DNA of 64,000 nucleotides from Spirochaeta isovalerica (GCF_014207565.1 NZ_JACHGJ010000002.1:982680-1046679); one strand, 5' to 3'; shown: positions 1 through 9,703, counted from the first letter of the stretch. Translations and numbers: made by a program. Notes: generated by a model not told the origin, from the letters alone.

Positions 1-1494
1 GATGAACAGGCTATCCGGGCGGCTTCTCTCGCCGCTGAAGAAGCTTTTGGTGAAATGCGCGACAGGATTGACCGGATCGGGGAAATAATCGATAACAGTT
101 TAAAAGTCAATCTCAGCGATTCCCGGAGAAGGAGTCTGGAAAGCGCTCTTTCTCTTGTCCTGAACGGCGATCGCGATGCCTATCAGGCTTATGTGGCCCA
201 GCTGAAAGTCCCCGCCGTACAAACCCCCGAAGAGTTGAAAGCTCTCGATGACAGCAATCTTGAAAATATGGAACAAACCGAGGAACGGGTCAGTGAAGCG
301 GCGAGAATTGCCGGAGGGCAGGCGCTTGTTATTGATAAAGAGTTCAGGGAGTATTTTGAGCTTTGGAAAAGTGAAATGCGAAAAGTCGTGGAGCTGCAGG
401 AGAAAGTTTTTTCGGGAATAGGGGAAAGAAATAATTATCTGACAGATAATGCTGTACGTTTTGATGAAATGCGCGACGCCATTGATCAGCTCGGGCAGAT
501 GCAGGATGTCCGATCGGAAAATCTCTCGACTCAGATGAGCCGGGAAATAGCTGTAACCAGAGTTCAGTATCTGATCATATTCATAATATCAGTGGCTATC
601 GCCCTTGTTTCCTCGATTCTCATATCGTCCTCTCTTCTCAAAGCCATTTCCATGAATATTCATCTGGCTGAGGAAATCAGCCGTGGAAACCTGACTCTCT
701 CCCTTCCCGCAACGAGAAAAGATGAGATGGGTGATTTAAATCACACTCTTGAAGTCATGAGATTGAAGCTGAAGGAAATCATAACAATTGTCAAAGATTC
801 GTCCGTCTACGTGTCAAATGGCAGTCAGCAGTTATCCGACAGCGCTCAGGGCTTGTCGGCCGGGGCATCGGAACAGGCTTCTTCCACCGAAGAGGTTTCA
901 TCATCGATGGAACAGATGGGATCCAGTATCGATCAGAACAGCAGCATTGCCGGAGAAACAAGCGATATTTCCAGAAGCGTATCATCCAGGGCTGCTGAGA
1001 GCGGGGAAGCGGTTTTGCAAACGGTATCGGCCATGAAGGAAATCTCTGAAAAGATCGGGATCGTCAGCGAAATGGCTAATCAGACCAACCTGCTGGCACT
1101 CAATGCGGCAATAGAAGCAGCCAGGGCCGGTGAAGCCGGAAAAGGATTTGCCGTCGTGGCTTCGGAAGTTCGGAAGCTGGCGGAAAACAGCGGTAATTCG
1201 GCATCGGTTATAACCAATCTGGCAGAGAATTCACTGGGCATAGCTCAAAAAGCCGGCCAGATGATCCAGACTCTGGTTGAGGATATACAAAAAACCTCCC
1301 AGCTTATTCAGGAAATTAGCGCTTCGGGGATGGAACAGAGCCAGGGTATGATCCAGGTAAACGCAGCCATATCTCAACTTGACAAAGTTACCCAGGGCAA
1401 TGCCGCAGCGGCTGAGGAAATAGCATCTACAGCTGAAGAGCTGGCCTCCCAGGCAGAACTGCTGAGCAAAGAGATAAGTTTCTTTGAAGTTTAA
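1..1494 (+). CDS. Methyl-accepting chemotaxis protein (5' end off window)
   Basis: Chemoreceptor that passes ligand information to the CheA/CheW array at the inner membrane. The reading frame is open from base 1, so the true start and first membrane segment lie outside the window; the first internal ATG is at 55. What remains is the end of a helical, apparently 4HB-like periplasmic domain, a membrane segment encoded at about 562-640, a HAMP domain, and the long cytoplasmic signalling coiled coil. The highly conserved hairpin tip is present ([20 protein letters not shown]), followed by [16 protein letters not shown]. Glu/Gln/Ala-rich heptads at either end are candidate methylation segments. 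The ligand cannot be inferred. The gene converges on the TtcA gene, and the two stop codons overlap within TTAA at 1491-1494. Confidence 0.93.
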   Translation, partial: DEQAIRAASLAAEEAFGEMRDRIDRIGEIIDNSLKVNLSDSRRRSLESALSLVLNGDRDAYQAYVAQLKVPAVQTPEELKALDDSNLENMEQTEERVSEAARIAGGQALVIDKEFREYFELWKSEMRKVVELQEKVFSGIGERNNYLTDNAVRFDEMRDAIDQLGQMQDVRSENLSTQMSREIAVTRVQYLIIFIISVAIALVSSILISSSLLKAISMNIHLAEEISRGNLTLSLPATRKDEMGDLNHTLEVMRLKLKEIITIVKDSSVYVSNGSQQLSDSAQGLSAGASEQASSTEEVSSSMEQMGSSIDQNSSIAGETSDISRSVSSRAAESGEAVLQTVSAMKEISEKIGIVSEMANQTNLLALNAAIEAARAGEAGKGFAVVASEVRKLAENSGNSASVITNLAENSLGIAQKAGQMIQTLVEDIQKTSQLIQEISASGMEQSQGMIQVNAAISQLDKVTQGNAAAAEEIASTAEELASQAELLSKEISFFEV

Positions 1495-2354
1495 TCGTCG
1501 TAGCGATCGAGGAAGGAGTAGTGCTCTTTCCCGTTCCGCCACCCTACAACGGCATCGAGATAGATGTTCTGGGCGGACATATAGATACTCTTTTCAACAT
1601 CTTTGAAGCTTGCTCCGAGTGTTTTGATCAGTTCCTTCACTTCCCGGCGTTTGCTCGAAGTCTTTTTAGCCGCGACAGCGCATCCGCAGTCCATGGGAGA
1701 CAGACCGCTTTCGCTGGCAAAGAGCTTGATATCATCCTCCCTGATTTCGCAGAGCGGCCGGATCAGTTCCATATTGTCGAAGTTTTTCGCCTTCAGCTTG
1801 GGCATCATGGTCTGGTATTTCCCCGAACAGAGAATATTCATCATTATGGTCTCTATCACATCATCGAAATGATGACCCAGAGCCACTTTGTTGCATCCCA
1901 GGCTTTCCGCGTAGGCATAGAGGGCTCCGCGCCTCATGCGGGCGCAGAGATAGCAGGGGTAATCGTTGGCAATTTCATCAACGACGTCGAACAGCTGCTT
2001 GTCGAATATTTTTACGGGAATCCCCAGGTAATCGCAGTGGTCTTCCAGTAGCTTCCGGTTTGAGGGATGAAATCCGGGATCCATGGAGATAAACTCCAGT
2101 TCGAAACTGTGGTCCGAGTGCTTCTTCAGTTCCTGAAACAGTTTGGCCAGGAGCAGACTGTCCTTTCCGCCGGAAATCGCCACGGCGACCTTATCGCCGG
2201 GATTCACCATTTTAAACTGCTTGAGGGCTTTGGTGAATTTCGACCATATGGGTTTCCTGTATATGGTTATGATATTTTTCTCTATCTGTTCGAGGGGCAG
2301 TCTGTCTCCAACCGGAGTTATGACAGAGCAGTCGCTTCCCGCTATTCCCGACAT
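1491..2354 (-). CDS. ttcA: TtcA-type tRNA 2-thiolation enzyme (PP-loop ATPase)
   Basis: Cytoplasmic tRNA sulfur-transfer enzyme of the TtcA/TtuA group, which in TtcA makes 2-thiocytidine at tRNA position 32. The 287-residue protein has the adenylating PP-loop SGGKDS at residues 61-66. A CxxC pair (C134, C137) and a later CGC (C223-C225) fit the cysteines that hold the Fe-S cluster in TtcA. Other shared features are the GHHFDD motif and the RPLCEIRE stretch. The ATG at 2354 has a good Shine-Dalgarno (GAGGAG) just upstream. The gene is monocistronic and convergent with the chemoreceptor. A related thiolase with another target position is possible, but the cysteine spacing favours TtcA. Confidence 0.85.
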   Translation of the reverse strand: MSGIAGSDCSVITPVGDRLPLEQIEKNIITIYRKPIWSKFTKALKQFKMVNPGDKVAVAISGGKDSLLLAKLFQELKKHSDHSFELEFISMDPGFHPSNRKLLEDHCDYLGIPVKIFDKQLFDVVDEIANDYPCYLCARMRRGALYAYAESLGCNKVALGHHFDDVIETIMMNILCSGKYQTMMPKLKAKNFDNMELIRPLCEIREDDIKLFASESGLSPMDCGCAVAAKKTSSKRREVKELIKTLGASFKDVEKSIYMSAQNIYLDAVVGWRNGKEHYSFLDRYDD

Positions 2355-2425
2355 GATCTTCTCCTCTCAACCGCTTATCCGGAAGTTCACCATTCTGATG
2401 GATTAACGGTTGAATTTCAAGACGT

Positions 2426-2905
2426 TCAGATACCTGTTCCGTCAAGAAAAACGCAATCGGGACACTGCTCCTCTTTCACCAGCCCCAGTTTCATCAAAAG
2501 CCCGAAAATCCGGCACCCCGCGCAGAAACGGAACACCGCTTCGAGAAAAGAGAAGAGGGCGAGCATTCCCAGAAGGAATAGCGCCGGTCCGGAAGCCTGG
2601 TTAAGCAGAAAGACTACCGAAGCGGCAGATAAGCTGAGTCCGATCATAGCGGCAAATCTTTTGGGTTTGAACACAATCTGTTTTCTTTTGAAACGGGCCA
2701 GGGGGGCGATGATTTTGCCCGAAATATAGGCTAAGGGGCTGAACCGCGGTATGAGAAATACCCTGATGGCAAAATCTCCCGCAAGGAGAAATGCGGGAAT
2801 CAGACTTCCTGTAAACAATGTCAGAAGACTGAGGAACAGCACCTGCAGGGCTATCCCTCTGACGACGGCTTCATTGACTCTATATGGTCTATTCAATGTT
2901 TTCAT
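2426..2905 (-). CDS. DUF4395 family membrane protein
   Basis: A 159-residue integral membrane protein matching DUF4395. It has hydrophobic segments at about residues 16-52 and 82-118, an RPYRVNE-type N-terminus and the family's FCAGCRIF cysteine motif near residue 128, with another CPDC pair near the C-terminus. Its biochemical role is unknown; the paired cysteines suggest redox or metal chemistry, which is only inference. It is read away from the citG end. No Shine-Dalgarno precedes the ATG at 2905. Instead a TTGACC-N17-TATTTT promoter ends 6 bases before the ATG, so the mRNA is probably leaderless. Confidence 0.75.
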   Translation of the reverse strand: MKTLNRPYRVNEAVVRGIALQVLFLSLLTLFTGSLIPAFLLAGDFAIRVFLIPRFSPLAYISGKIIAPLARFKRKQIVFKPKRFAAMIGLSLSAASVVFLLNQASGPALFLLGMLALFSFLEAVFRFCAGCRIFGLLMKLGLVKEEQCPDCVFLDGTGI

Positions 2906-2911
2906 GAGAAT

Positions 2912-2940
2912 AAAATAATAATGTCTACTAAAAAGGTCAA
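2912..2940 (-). promoter_or_regulatory. Promoter of the DUF4395 gene, leaderless geometry
   Basis: On the minus strand TTGACC (2935-2940), a 17-base spacer and TATTTT (2912-2917) are followed by six bases and then the ATG at 2905. Transcription would start at or next to the A of the ATG. The same two hexamers with the same spacing recur in the MATE promoter at 63067-63095. Confidence 0.6.
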
Positions 2941-2958
2941 CTAAGTAGATAATGAAAT

Positions 2959-3816
2959 TTATATGATGTTTTCCAGTTTATACAAAAAAATCGTAACAGC
3001 CAGAAGATCGGCACAACCGCCCGGGCTGATATTGCGCTCTGCGAAGTCCCGGTCCATCCGGTGAAGAATTTCCCTACCCTTAAGGTTCCCGGATCCTCCC
3101 GCCTCAAGAGCTTCTCCGGCTTGCTCTTTCACCCTCTTAAGGGATTCGGTTCCTCCCCGGTGAAGCACGTTGCTGTCTTCGACTTCTGTCATTAAAAGAA
3201 GCAGAATATCGACCAGACGGTTGTTCCACTCTCCGGCAGATCGGCGTAAAGCCGGTAAAGCCGACCCGGTCACAGAGGGGAATCCCGCTTCCGCTTCCCC
3301 CCGTATTCCTGTCGTTCCCGAATCCTGGAAGAGCTTTTCACCGTGGGTCTGTTTCCGGTTTGAAACGGCCAGCTCTCTCTCCACAATGCCCCGGCACATT
3401 TGCGATGCAATTCCGCAGAGATCATCTCCTGTGATGTTTTTACCCGGAGTCTCGTTTTTCAGAAGATATCCCGCCGAAGCGCAGAGGATACCCAGCGAGA
3501 AGATTAGTCCTTTGTGAGTGTTGATGCCGGAGGTCGCCTCGAACATGGCCTTTTCCGCTTCGATTCCTATGGGCCGGATCTGCCGCAGAAGGTTCAACAG
3601 ATCAGAACCGGTGAAATGAAAGCCTGTTTCTGTCATAGAGGAAAAATAGGGGTGAAGAACCGCGGCGCTGCTGCAGAAGGTAAAAAGATCCATATCCTTA
3701 TGAGCGCCGTTGTTATAGCGGTCGACCAGTCCCGGTTTGGGACCGGCCGCCGCCTCATGGAGCATGGCTTCCACGGCCAGAGAAGCGATCCGCTCCTCCG
3801 GCCTGTTAAAAGTCAC
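2959..3816 (-). CDS. citG: Triphosphoribosyl-dephospho-CoA synthase
   Basis: Makes 2'-(5''-triphosphoribosyl)-3'-dephospho-CoA from dephospho-CoA and ATP, the precursor of the citrate lyase prosthetic group. The 285-residue protein has the CitG hallmarks: LHEAAAGPKPGLVDRYNNGAHKDMD near the N-terminus, a THKGLIFSLG segment near residue 100, and SNVLHRGG later. It is a stand-alone CitG rather than the CitX-CitG fusion seen in some bacteria. It is last in the citCDEFG operon, and its ATG overlaps the citF stop by four bases, which suggests translational coupling. No citX, whose product transfers the group to CitD, is present in the window. Confidence 0.92.
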   Translation of the reverse strand: MTFNRPEERIASLAVEAMLHEAAAGPKPGLVDRYNNGAHKDMDLFTFCSSAAVLHPYFSSMTETGFHFTGSDLLNLLRQIRPIGIEAEKAMFEATSGINTHKGLIFSLGILCASAGYLLKNETPGKNITGDDLCGIASQMCRGIVERELAVSNRKQTHGEKLFQDSGTTGIRGEAEAGFPSVTGSALPALRRSAGEWNNRLVDILLLLMTEVEDSNVLHRGGTESLKRVKEQAGEALEAGGSGNLKGREILHRMDRDFAERNISPGGCADLLAVTIFLYKLENII

Positions 3817-5351
3817 GATTTGACCTGGTGAACAACGTCGATAATGGTGCCGTCGCGGTATTCCACCAGAGCGACGACTTTTTCTTCGAACTCGATTTTT
3901 TCCGGGGTTCCCGCCACTCTCTGGGCTTTGTCTCTGAGCTCCTCTATTGTGTAGAGGGGGAGGGTGGTTTCCCGAAGCCTCTTCAGAACATCCTGTCTTC
4001 TGGGGTTTACGGCTATTCCCCGGTCCGTAACCAGCACGTCGACGGTCTCGCCCGGCGTTATTATGGTCTGGACGTTGTCCACGACCGTAGCTGTCCGGCC
4101 GCGGATCAGAGGGGCCACTATAATGGAAAGGCCCGAACCGACGGCCGTATCGGAATGGCCTCCCGAGGCGCCGCGCAAAACTCCGTCCGATCCGGTCAGG
4201 ACATTGACATTAAAGTTCACATCGATTTCCAGAGCGCTGAGTATAACCACATTCAGTTTGTTAACGGCGCACCCCTTATTCAGAGGATTGGCGTAATAGG
4301 ACGCGGAAATTTCCGTGTGGTAGCGGTTGTTGGCAATGGATTTAACGGCGTCGAGGTCAAAGCTCTGGGTATCGAGAAGCTTGGTGATCAGCCCTTCTTC
4401 ATGAAGCTTGACCATCTGGCTGGTAATGCCTCCCAGACCCCAGCTCGCTTTCACATTTCTCTCGATCATGTAGTCGCGAAGATACTTGGTCGTCGCCAGC
4501 GAGGCGCCGCCCGAACCTGTCTGAATAGAGAAACCGTCCTCAAAATAGCCCGATGAAACAATCACGTCGGCGGCGTTGCGGGCAATGAGCAGATCTCTCG
4601 GGTTCTTTGTCATTCTCGTTGCTCCGGTGCTGATTCCGTTGGGATCCCCAACCGAATCGACTTTGACGATATAGTCCACCTGATCCTGGTGGATACTGAA
4701 AGGCGTATTGGGATATTCCACGAGAAAATCGGTTATGAGGACCACTTTTTTCGCCCATTCGGCATCGACCTTGGCATAACCGAGGGAGCCGCAGGCTGAT
4801 TTGCCCGTGTATCCGTTCGAATTGCCGTAGACATCGGAGGAGGGAACGCCGAGGAAGGCCACATCGATACTGATTTTCCGCGTTTCGATGGCGCGGGCCC
4901 GTCCGCCGTGGCTGTGGATGAGCACCGGATTTTCCATGCCTCCGTTGGAGATAAACTCTCCCAGCTCTCCTCTCAGGCCGCTCGTATAGATCTGGGTCAC
5001 CACGCCGTTTTTGATATGCCCGACGAGGGGCGAGTGGGCATCGGTCAGGGAACTGGAAGCCAGTGTCAGATTTTTGATTCCCAGATTGGCAATGACATCC
5101 AGTACCATATTGAGAATATAGTCTCCATTGCGGAAGTGATGATGGAACGATATGGTCATACCGTCTTTCAATTCTGTTTTCAGAACCGCCTGTTCCACTG
5201 TTTCAACCAGTTTGTTCAGCTTGGGAACATTGCGGATCCCTTTTTCCTTCCTGACCAGAGGGGTGTTTTCGAAAGCCCCTTCGAACGGTTTTATGACATC
5301 AAATCCCGGCAGGGATTGGGGTATTTCTCTTTTTACTGCATTTAAAGGCAT
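3813..5351 (-). CDS. citF: Citrate lyase alpha subunit (citrate:acetyl-ACP transferase)
   Basis: Alpha subunit of citrate lyase, which moves the acetyl group of acetyl-ACP (CitD) onto citrate to give citryl-ACP plus acetate. The 512-residue length is typical for CitF and the whole sequence follows the CoA-transferase-like fold. Recognisable segments include the N-terminal LNAVKREIPQSLPGF, the Gly-rich SFHHHFRNGDYILNMV stretch, and the late GGHSDTAVGSGLSIIVAPLIRGR. The start ATG shares one base with the citE stop (TGATG), and the end overlaps citG by four bases, so it is fully embedded in the operon. Confidence 0.96.
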   Translation of the reverse strand: MPLNAVKREIPQSLPGFDVIKPFEGAFENTPLVRKEKGIRNVPKLNKLVETVEQAVLKTELKDGMTISFHHHFRNGDYILNMVLDVIANLGIKNLTLASSSLTDAHSPLVGHIKNGVVTQIYTSGLRGELGEFISNGGMENPVLIHSHGGRARAIETRKISIDVAFLGVPSSDVYGNSNGYTGKSACGSLGYAKVDAEWAKKVVLITDFLVEYPNTPFSIHQDQVDYIVKVDSVGDPNGISTGATRMTKNPRDLLIARNAADVIVSSGYFEDGFSIQTGSGGASLATTKYLRDYMIERNVKASWGLGGITSQMVKLHEEGLITKLLDTQSFDLDAVKSIANNRYHTEISASYYANPLNKGCAVNKLNVVILSALEIDVNFNVNVLTGSDGVLRGASGGHSDTAVGSGLSIIVAPLIRGRTATVVDNVQTIITPGETVDVLVTDRGIAVNPRRQDVLKRLRETTLPLYTIEELRDKAQRVAGTPEKIEFEEKVVALVEYRDGTIIDVVHQVKS

Positions 5352-6244
5352 CAGATTTCATCCTCACTTATCAGAATTCCCGAAGCTTTGGCCATGGCCA
5401 GTACTCTCTGCGCTCTGTCGACAATGGGTTTGTCAACCATCTTTCCATCGAGGGAAATGACACCCGAGCCCTTTTCTTCCGCTTCGGCAATGGCTGCGAT
5501 AACCCGGACGGCAAAATCAATCTCTTTCTGTTCGGGAGTGTAGATCCGATGTACAGGAGCAATCTGACGGGGGGATATGACCGATTTACCGTCAAATCCG
5601 AGTTGTTTAATCAACTTGACCTCTTCAATAAATCCCTCTTCGTTGTTGATATCGGAATAAACCGTATCGAGGGCATATATCCCGGCTGCTCTGGCCGCTG
5701 TAACAATGGCACTTCTGGCATAGAGTATCTCTGTTCCTTCGGGGGAACGCTTAGTTTTCATATTGGTTACGTAGTCTTCCGCCCCGAGGGCAATACCCAC
5801 AAGCCGCCGGCTCGCAGTGGCAATCTGATAAGCGTTGATAACTCCCAGCGGTCCCTCTATGGCGGCCATCATTTTTATGGTGCCCGGTTCGACGCCGGCT
5901 GCTTTCTCTTCCCGCTCGATCAGTTTTTCCACTTCCAGAATATCATCGGCGGTTTCCGCTTTGGGTATCCGGATTATGTCCGGTCTGGCTCTGACCATCG
6001 CTTTGATATCATCTTCGCCGAACGGCGTATCGAGTCCGTTAATTCTGACGACTGTTTCTATCCCTTCGTAGTCCAGCGTTTTCAAGGCGTTGAAAATGAG
6101 AAGCCTGGCTGAATCCTTCTCGGTAAGGGATACCGAGTCCTCGAGATCGAACATTACTGAATCGGACCGGTAGATATGGGCGTCTTTGACCATTCCCGCA
6201 TTATTACCGGGAACATAGAGCATGGTTCTGCGAAGCTTTTCCAT
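5351..6244 (-). CDS. citE: Citrate lyase beta subunit (citryl-ACP lyase)
   Basis: HpcH/HpaI-type TIM-barrel lyase that cleaves citryl-ACP into oxaloacetate and acetyl-ACP. The 297 residues include the N-terminal RRTMLYVPGNN, VMFDLEDSV, the metal-binding glutamate in AAIEGPLG and aspartate in LGAEDYVTN, and the FDGKSVISPRQI segment near the C-terminus. This is the complete catalytic set. It sits between citD (no gap) and citF (one-base overlap). CitE-like proteins occur outside citrate metabolism, but the operon removes that doubt here. Confidence 0.96.
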   Translation of the reverse strand: MEKLRRTMLYVPGNNAGMVKDAHIYRSDSVMFDLEDSVSLTEKDSARLLIFNALKTLDYEGIETVVRINGLDTPFGEDDIKAMVRARPDIIRIPKAETADDILEVEKLIEREEKAAGVEPGTIKMMAAIEGPLGVINAYQIATASRRLVGIALGAEDYVTNMKTKRSPEGTEILYARSAIVTAARAAGIYALDTVYSDINNEEGFIEEVKLIKQLGFDGKSVISPRQIAPVHRIYTPEQKEIDFAVRVIAAIAEAEEKGSGVISLDGKMVDKPIVDRAQRVLAMAKASGILISEDEI

Positions 6245-6538
6245 CTATTTATCCTCCCAGCGGACATGCTGTATTCCCGCAGCGCGGTAGGCTGCCGATT
6301 CCAGCCGCGCCTTAATCGTACAGTCCAGCGCTCCCTTGTCGTTAACTTCGACCAGAGCGTCTTTCACATCCAGTTCGTCCATTTTTTCACTGATGACACG
6401 GCGGATCTGTTTGCCGAACTGTTTTTCCACGATGCTTTTCAGATCGATTTCAATGCCGCCTTCTGTATTTTCCGAAACGGTTATCATGACATCGCTGGAT
6501 TCCAACGTACCGGCGATTCCTCTTTTCACAATTCTCAT
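6245..6538 (-). CDS. citD: Citrate lyase acyl carrier protein (gamma subunit)
   Basis: Small acyl carrier subunit that bears the phosphoribosyl-dephospho-CoA group and shuttles acetyl and citryl groups between CitF and CitE. At 97 residues it has the usual length. The modified serine should be S14 in AGTLESSDVMI, at the same position as in enterobacterial CitD. The EKQFGKQIR and VNDKGALDCTIKARLE segments are also characteristic. Its ATG overlaps the citC stop by four bases and its stop directly abuts citE. Confidence 0.95.
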   Translation of the reverse strand: MRIVKRGIAGTLESSDVMITVSENTEGGIEIDLKSIVEKQFGKQIRRVISEKMDELDVKDALVEVNDKGALDCTIKARLESAAYRAAGIQHVRWEDK

Positions 6539-7602
6539 TTATGTAATCCTTTAATCCTTTTTATCACAGCTTGGGCTTCCGGGCTTTTCAGATATTGAAG
6601 AGTTGTCTGCGGGACGATTTCCGATATGGCATCAAAGTCATCTTCGGCTATAAGCTTCCGGACCCTGGAGGCGCTGATAACATCGTCATCCTGCTCTTTC
6701 CTTTTTACAACGATGAGCTCAATACCTGCAGGAGGCAGAATCTCCGCCATCAGTTCGTTGTAGTGGCTTGTTACGGGGCAGAGAGGTTCTTCTCCCACAT
6801 AGCGGCGGTTGATCCCGAGAGCCGGGGCGATTCTGTCGCAAAAAAGCGCCAGATCCATTCTGCCGTGGGCATCGATAATTCTCTTCGAGTCCTTAAGGAA
6901 ATAGGAGGGGAATGTCGCGGCTGAAATGATGTACTGCCCCGAATGATGGACTGTCACATTATCCAGATGAGAAGTCCCCTTCCGTACCAGATCGATTCTC
7001 ACATCGGCCGGGAAAAGCGACCGGTTTTCATCGAGAAGAAAAATATGGACATGATCGTTTTCCGAAGCGGCTTTTTCAATCAGAAAGAGATGCCCCTTGG
7101 TAAAGGGGTTGCAATTCATGACGATGGAGGCAATTCTGTCTCCCGACACTTTTTTTTCCGAAAGATGATCCAGATATTTTTCCAGGCCGTTTTTCATATT
7201 TTCCATGAGAACGGCTTCGCCGTCGACCTTCGCTATCTGATGAAAGCCCAGATCGGAAAAAACCGGTTCGTTTTCCGGTTTGGTAAAGAGAAAAAGACTA
7301 TCGATATTTTCGTGGTGGGCTTTCAGAAGCAGATAGGTGACTATTTTTCCGATATAACCTTCACCTTCATAATTTCTGTCGACAGCTATGCATTTAAGGA
7401 CGGGGCCGGACATGGCTCCGGAAGCGATAATCCTATCATTTTCTTCCAGAACGATGGCATAGTCGATATCTTCATCCATCTCAAGGTCCCGGCTGTTCAG
7501 AAACTCAGTAAATGTTCCTACATCTTTTTTGCTTTTTAGAGAAATGCTTCTTAAATCCAGAATTCTCTCCTCAGCTTTAATATAAATGGAAGTATAAATC
7601 AT
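6535..7602 (-). CDS. citC: [Citrate (pro-3S)-lyase] ligase
   Basis: Acetylates the prosthetic group of CitD with acetate and ATP, turning on citrate lyase. The 355-residue protein has an N-terminal GNAT-like region (CIAVDRNYEGEGYIGKIVTYLL) and a C-terminal nucleotidyltransferase domain. That domain carries NPFTKGH (the HxGH-type motif) and ISASRVRKLI (the second nucleotide-binding motif). It leads the citCDEFG operon. The chosen ATG at 7602 has no clear Shine-Dalgarno and no convincing -10 box close by; it is kept because the family needs this much N-terminus. A terminator at 7662-7685 separates it from tctA. Confidence 0.92.
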   Translation of the reverse strand: MIYTSIYIKAEERILDLRSISLKSKKDVGTFTEFLNSRDLEMDEDIDYAIVLEENDRIIASGAMSGPVLKCIAVDRNYEGEGYIGKIVTYLLLKAHHENIDSLFLFTKPENEPVFSDLGFHQIAKVDGEAVLMENMKNGLEKYLDHLSEKKVSGDRIASIVMNCNPFTKGHLFLIEKAASENDHVHIFLLDENRSLFPADVRIDLVRKGTSHLDNVTVHHSGQYIISAATFPSYFLKDSKRIIDAHGRMDLALFCDRIAPALGINRRYVGEEPLCPVTSHYNELMAEILPPAGIELIVVKRKEQDDDVISASRVRKLIAEDDFDAISEIVPQTTLQYLKSPEAQAVIKRIKGLHK

Positions 7603-7661
7603 AATTCGTAGATTTCAATTAAAAAAAGTACCGAAATCGTTTTCCGATTCTAAAATAAATC

Positions 7662-7685
7662 AGAGAGTGCCCTATGGCACTCTCT
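7662..7685 (-). terminator. Rho-independent terminator after tctA
   Basis: A perfect 10-bp inverted repeat (AGAGAGTGCC and GGCACTCTCT around a CTAT loop) lies just beyond the tctA stop. On the minus strand it is followed by a T-rich stretch (GATTTATTTTA). It should end tctCBA transcripts before citC, so citCDEFG probably has its own promoter or depends on read-through. Confidence 0.7.
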
Positions 7686-7693
7686 TCCAGTTT

Positions 7694-9208
7694 TCAGGCA
7701 GTCTGACCTTTTCCTGCTGCTCTTTTTTTCCTCATATCTCCGATAATGGGAAGAATGACCGAAAGGACAGTTATGATAATCAGGGCAATGGCCAGAGGAG
7801 AGCTCCAGAATATGCTGAGCGATCCATCTGAAATCTTGTAAGCCCTCCGGAAGGACTGTTCCATATTGTTGCCCACTATGATAGCCAGAATCATGGGAGT
7901 CGCCGGTATCTTGGCTTTGGACAGAAAATATCCCACAACACCGAAGATTATGAGCAGATAGAAGTCCATGACGCTATAGCTGATGGCATAGGTTCCCACG
8001 AAGGCCAGTCCCAGAACTATGGGGTAGAGAATTTTCGGTGGAACCGCCAGAACCCTCACAAGAAGTCCGGCCATGGGAATATTGACGAAGGCGAGAATGA
8101 TGTTGCCGATGAACATACTGGCTATGAGTCCCCAGATGACAGTGGACTGCTGCTGGAAAAGCATGGGTCCCGGCTGGAGTCCGAGCATCAGCAGTGCGCC
8201 CATCATAACCGCAGTGGTTCCCGAACCGGGGATCCCCAGTGTCAGCATGGGAATCATGGCTCCGACCGATGCGGCGTTATTGGCGGCTTCCGGAGCAGCC
8301 ACGCCTTCGATCGCCCCTTCGCCGAACTCTTCGGGATGTTTGGAAAGGCTCTTCTCATTGTTATAGGACATGAGAGCTGCCATTGTTCCGCCGGCACCGG
8401 GAAGGGCTCCGATAAAGAATCCCAGAGGTGAACTCCTCAGGATAGGCCATACACAGCGTTTCCACTCTTCCTTCGATATCCAGATACGGCCGAATTCCTT
8501 CTGAACCTTTTTCTTTCCTTCGGCGATATTCTGAAAGCTTTTGAAGACTTCGCCCAGAGCGTAAACGGCAATTATGATGACCAGGAAATCAATACCGCTC
8601 TGCAGTTCCAGTATGCCGAAAGTGAAGCGCTTGACTCCTGACTGGGCGTCGATGCCGATCGTGGCTACCATAAGACCCAGGGCCATGGAGAGAAAGCCCT
8701 TGACTCTGTCTCCCTTGGACATGGAGGCCGTGGCCGATAGGGCGAAGAGGAAAAGGAGGAAGTACTCGGCGGGGCCGAACTTCAGGGCGAAACGGGCTAC
8801 CGGCATGGCGACGGCGACCATAACGAGCGTGGCGAAAATGCCGCCGATAAAGGAGGCTATGGCCGAGATGGCTAAAGCCGCTTCGGCTTTGCCTTTGAGC
8901 GTCATGGGGTATCCGTCGAATGTGGCGGCGACAGCGGCGCCGTCACCGGGCGTATTGATAAGTATTGAAGCTCTGGAACCGCCGTACATGGCGCCGTAAT
9001 AAACCCCGCCCATGGTAATGAGAGCCGCTTCGGGTCCCATGGTAAATGTAAGGGGGAGAAGCACGGCCACGCCGGTCGCAGGCCCCAGACCGGGAAGCAT
9101 TCCGATAATGGTTCCCAGAATGCCTCCGATAGTCACCCACATGATGTTCATGGGAGCGAAGGCGACGGAAAAACCGTTAAGCAGATACATTAATGAATCC
9201 ATAAACAA
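7694..9208 (-). CDS. tctA: Tripartite tricarboxylate transporter, large membrane subunit TctA
   Basis: Large, roughly 12-helix subunit of a TTT-family secondary transporter, which works with TctB and a periplasmic TctC to import di/tricarboxylates such as citrate. The 504-residue length is standard. Signature segments include GTIIGMLPGLGPATGVAVLLPLTF near the N-terminus and ALPGAGGTMAALMSYNNEKSLSKHPEEFGEGAIEGVAAPEAANNAASVG in the middle (quoted here only as landmarks: GALPGAGG and APEAANNA). It is six bases downstream of tctB. Citrate as substrate is inferred from the following citrate lyase genes. Confidence 0.95.
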   Translation of the reverse strand: MFMDSLMYLLNGFSVAFAPMNIMWVTIGGILGTIIGMLPGLGPATGVAVLLPLTFTMGPEAALITMGGVYYGAMYGGSRASILINTPGDGAAVAATFDGYPMTLKGKAEAALAISAIASFIGGIFATLVMVAVAMPVARFALKFGPAEYFLLFLFALSATASMSKGDRVKGFLSMALGLMVATIGIDAQSGVKRFTFGILELQSGIDFLVIIIAVYALGEVFKSFQNIAEGKKKVQKEFGRIWISKEEWKRCVWPILRSSPLGFFIGALPGAGGTMAALMSYNNEKSLSKHPEEFGEGAIEGVAAPEAANNAASVGAMIPMLTLGIPGSGTTAVMMGALLMLGLQPGPMLFQQQSTVIWGLIASMFIGNIILAFVNIPMAGLLVRVLAVPPKILYPIVLGLAFVGTYAISYSVMDFYLLIIFGVVGYFLSKAKIPATPMILAIIVGNNMEQSFRRAYKISDGSLSIFWSSPLAIALIIITVLSVILPIIGDMRKKRAAGKGQTA

Positions 9209-9214
9209 AGCTCC

Positions 9215-9682
9215 TTAAATCCAGATTCCCGGCGTCATGGGCAGATAAACGCCCAGCAGCTTTGAGAAGAGGATGTAAATAAACAGACTGAAAACAACGG
9301 CTACGATGCTGTTGATCTTCCACTTTTTAGCACCGTTGAAGAGAAAAAGTTCACCTTCCAGAAAGAGGATTGTCGAAATGACATAGCCGAGTTTGTCAAA
9401 GAGAATGGCGTACAATATGGAAAACAGACATGTCAGTCCGATATTCTTCAGATTTGAATCAATAGTGAATTTTCCGGCGGGCTGTTCACTTTTTCTGCTT
9501 TTTTTTGTCTCCTGAACCAGCAGAATAGAGGAGAGTATGATCATAAGCATACCGAGCGCCATGGGAAAGATTTTCGGTTCCATGGGACGTCCGATAGAGG
9601 CTTCGGGCAGCAGAAATGTCATGACCGTATAAATAAGGCCGATGAGGAGAGCTAAAATTCCTGATAACAATGAAATATTCAA
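9215..9682 (-). CDS. tctB: Tripartite tricarboxylate transporter, small membrane subunit TctB
   Basis: Small four-helix subunit of the TctABC importer. The reading frame is open to an ATG at 9727, but that start would run through a hairpin and has no ribosome-binding site. A TTG at 9682 is preceded by AGGAG with seven bases between them and gives a normal TctB N-terminus (MNISLLSG) and a length of 155 residues, so TTG is preferred. Four hydrophobic stretches are visible: about residues 4-22, 40-55, 80-105 and 115-145. It lies between tctC and tctA. Confidence 0.85.
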   Translation of the reverse strand: MNISLLSGILALLIGLIYTVMTFLLPEASIGRPMEPKIFPMALGMLMIILSSILLVQETKKSRKSEQPAGKFTIDSNLKNIGLTCLFSILYAILFDKLGYVISTILFLEGELFLFNGAKKWKINSIVAVVFSLFIYILFSKLLGVYLPMTPGIWI

Positions 9683-9703
9683 TTTTGGGCTCCTGATATG
9701 AAA

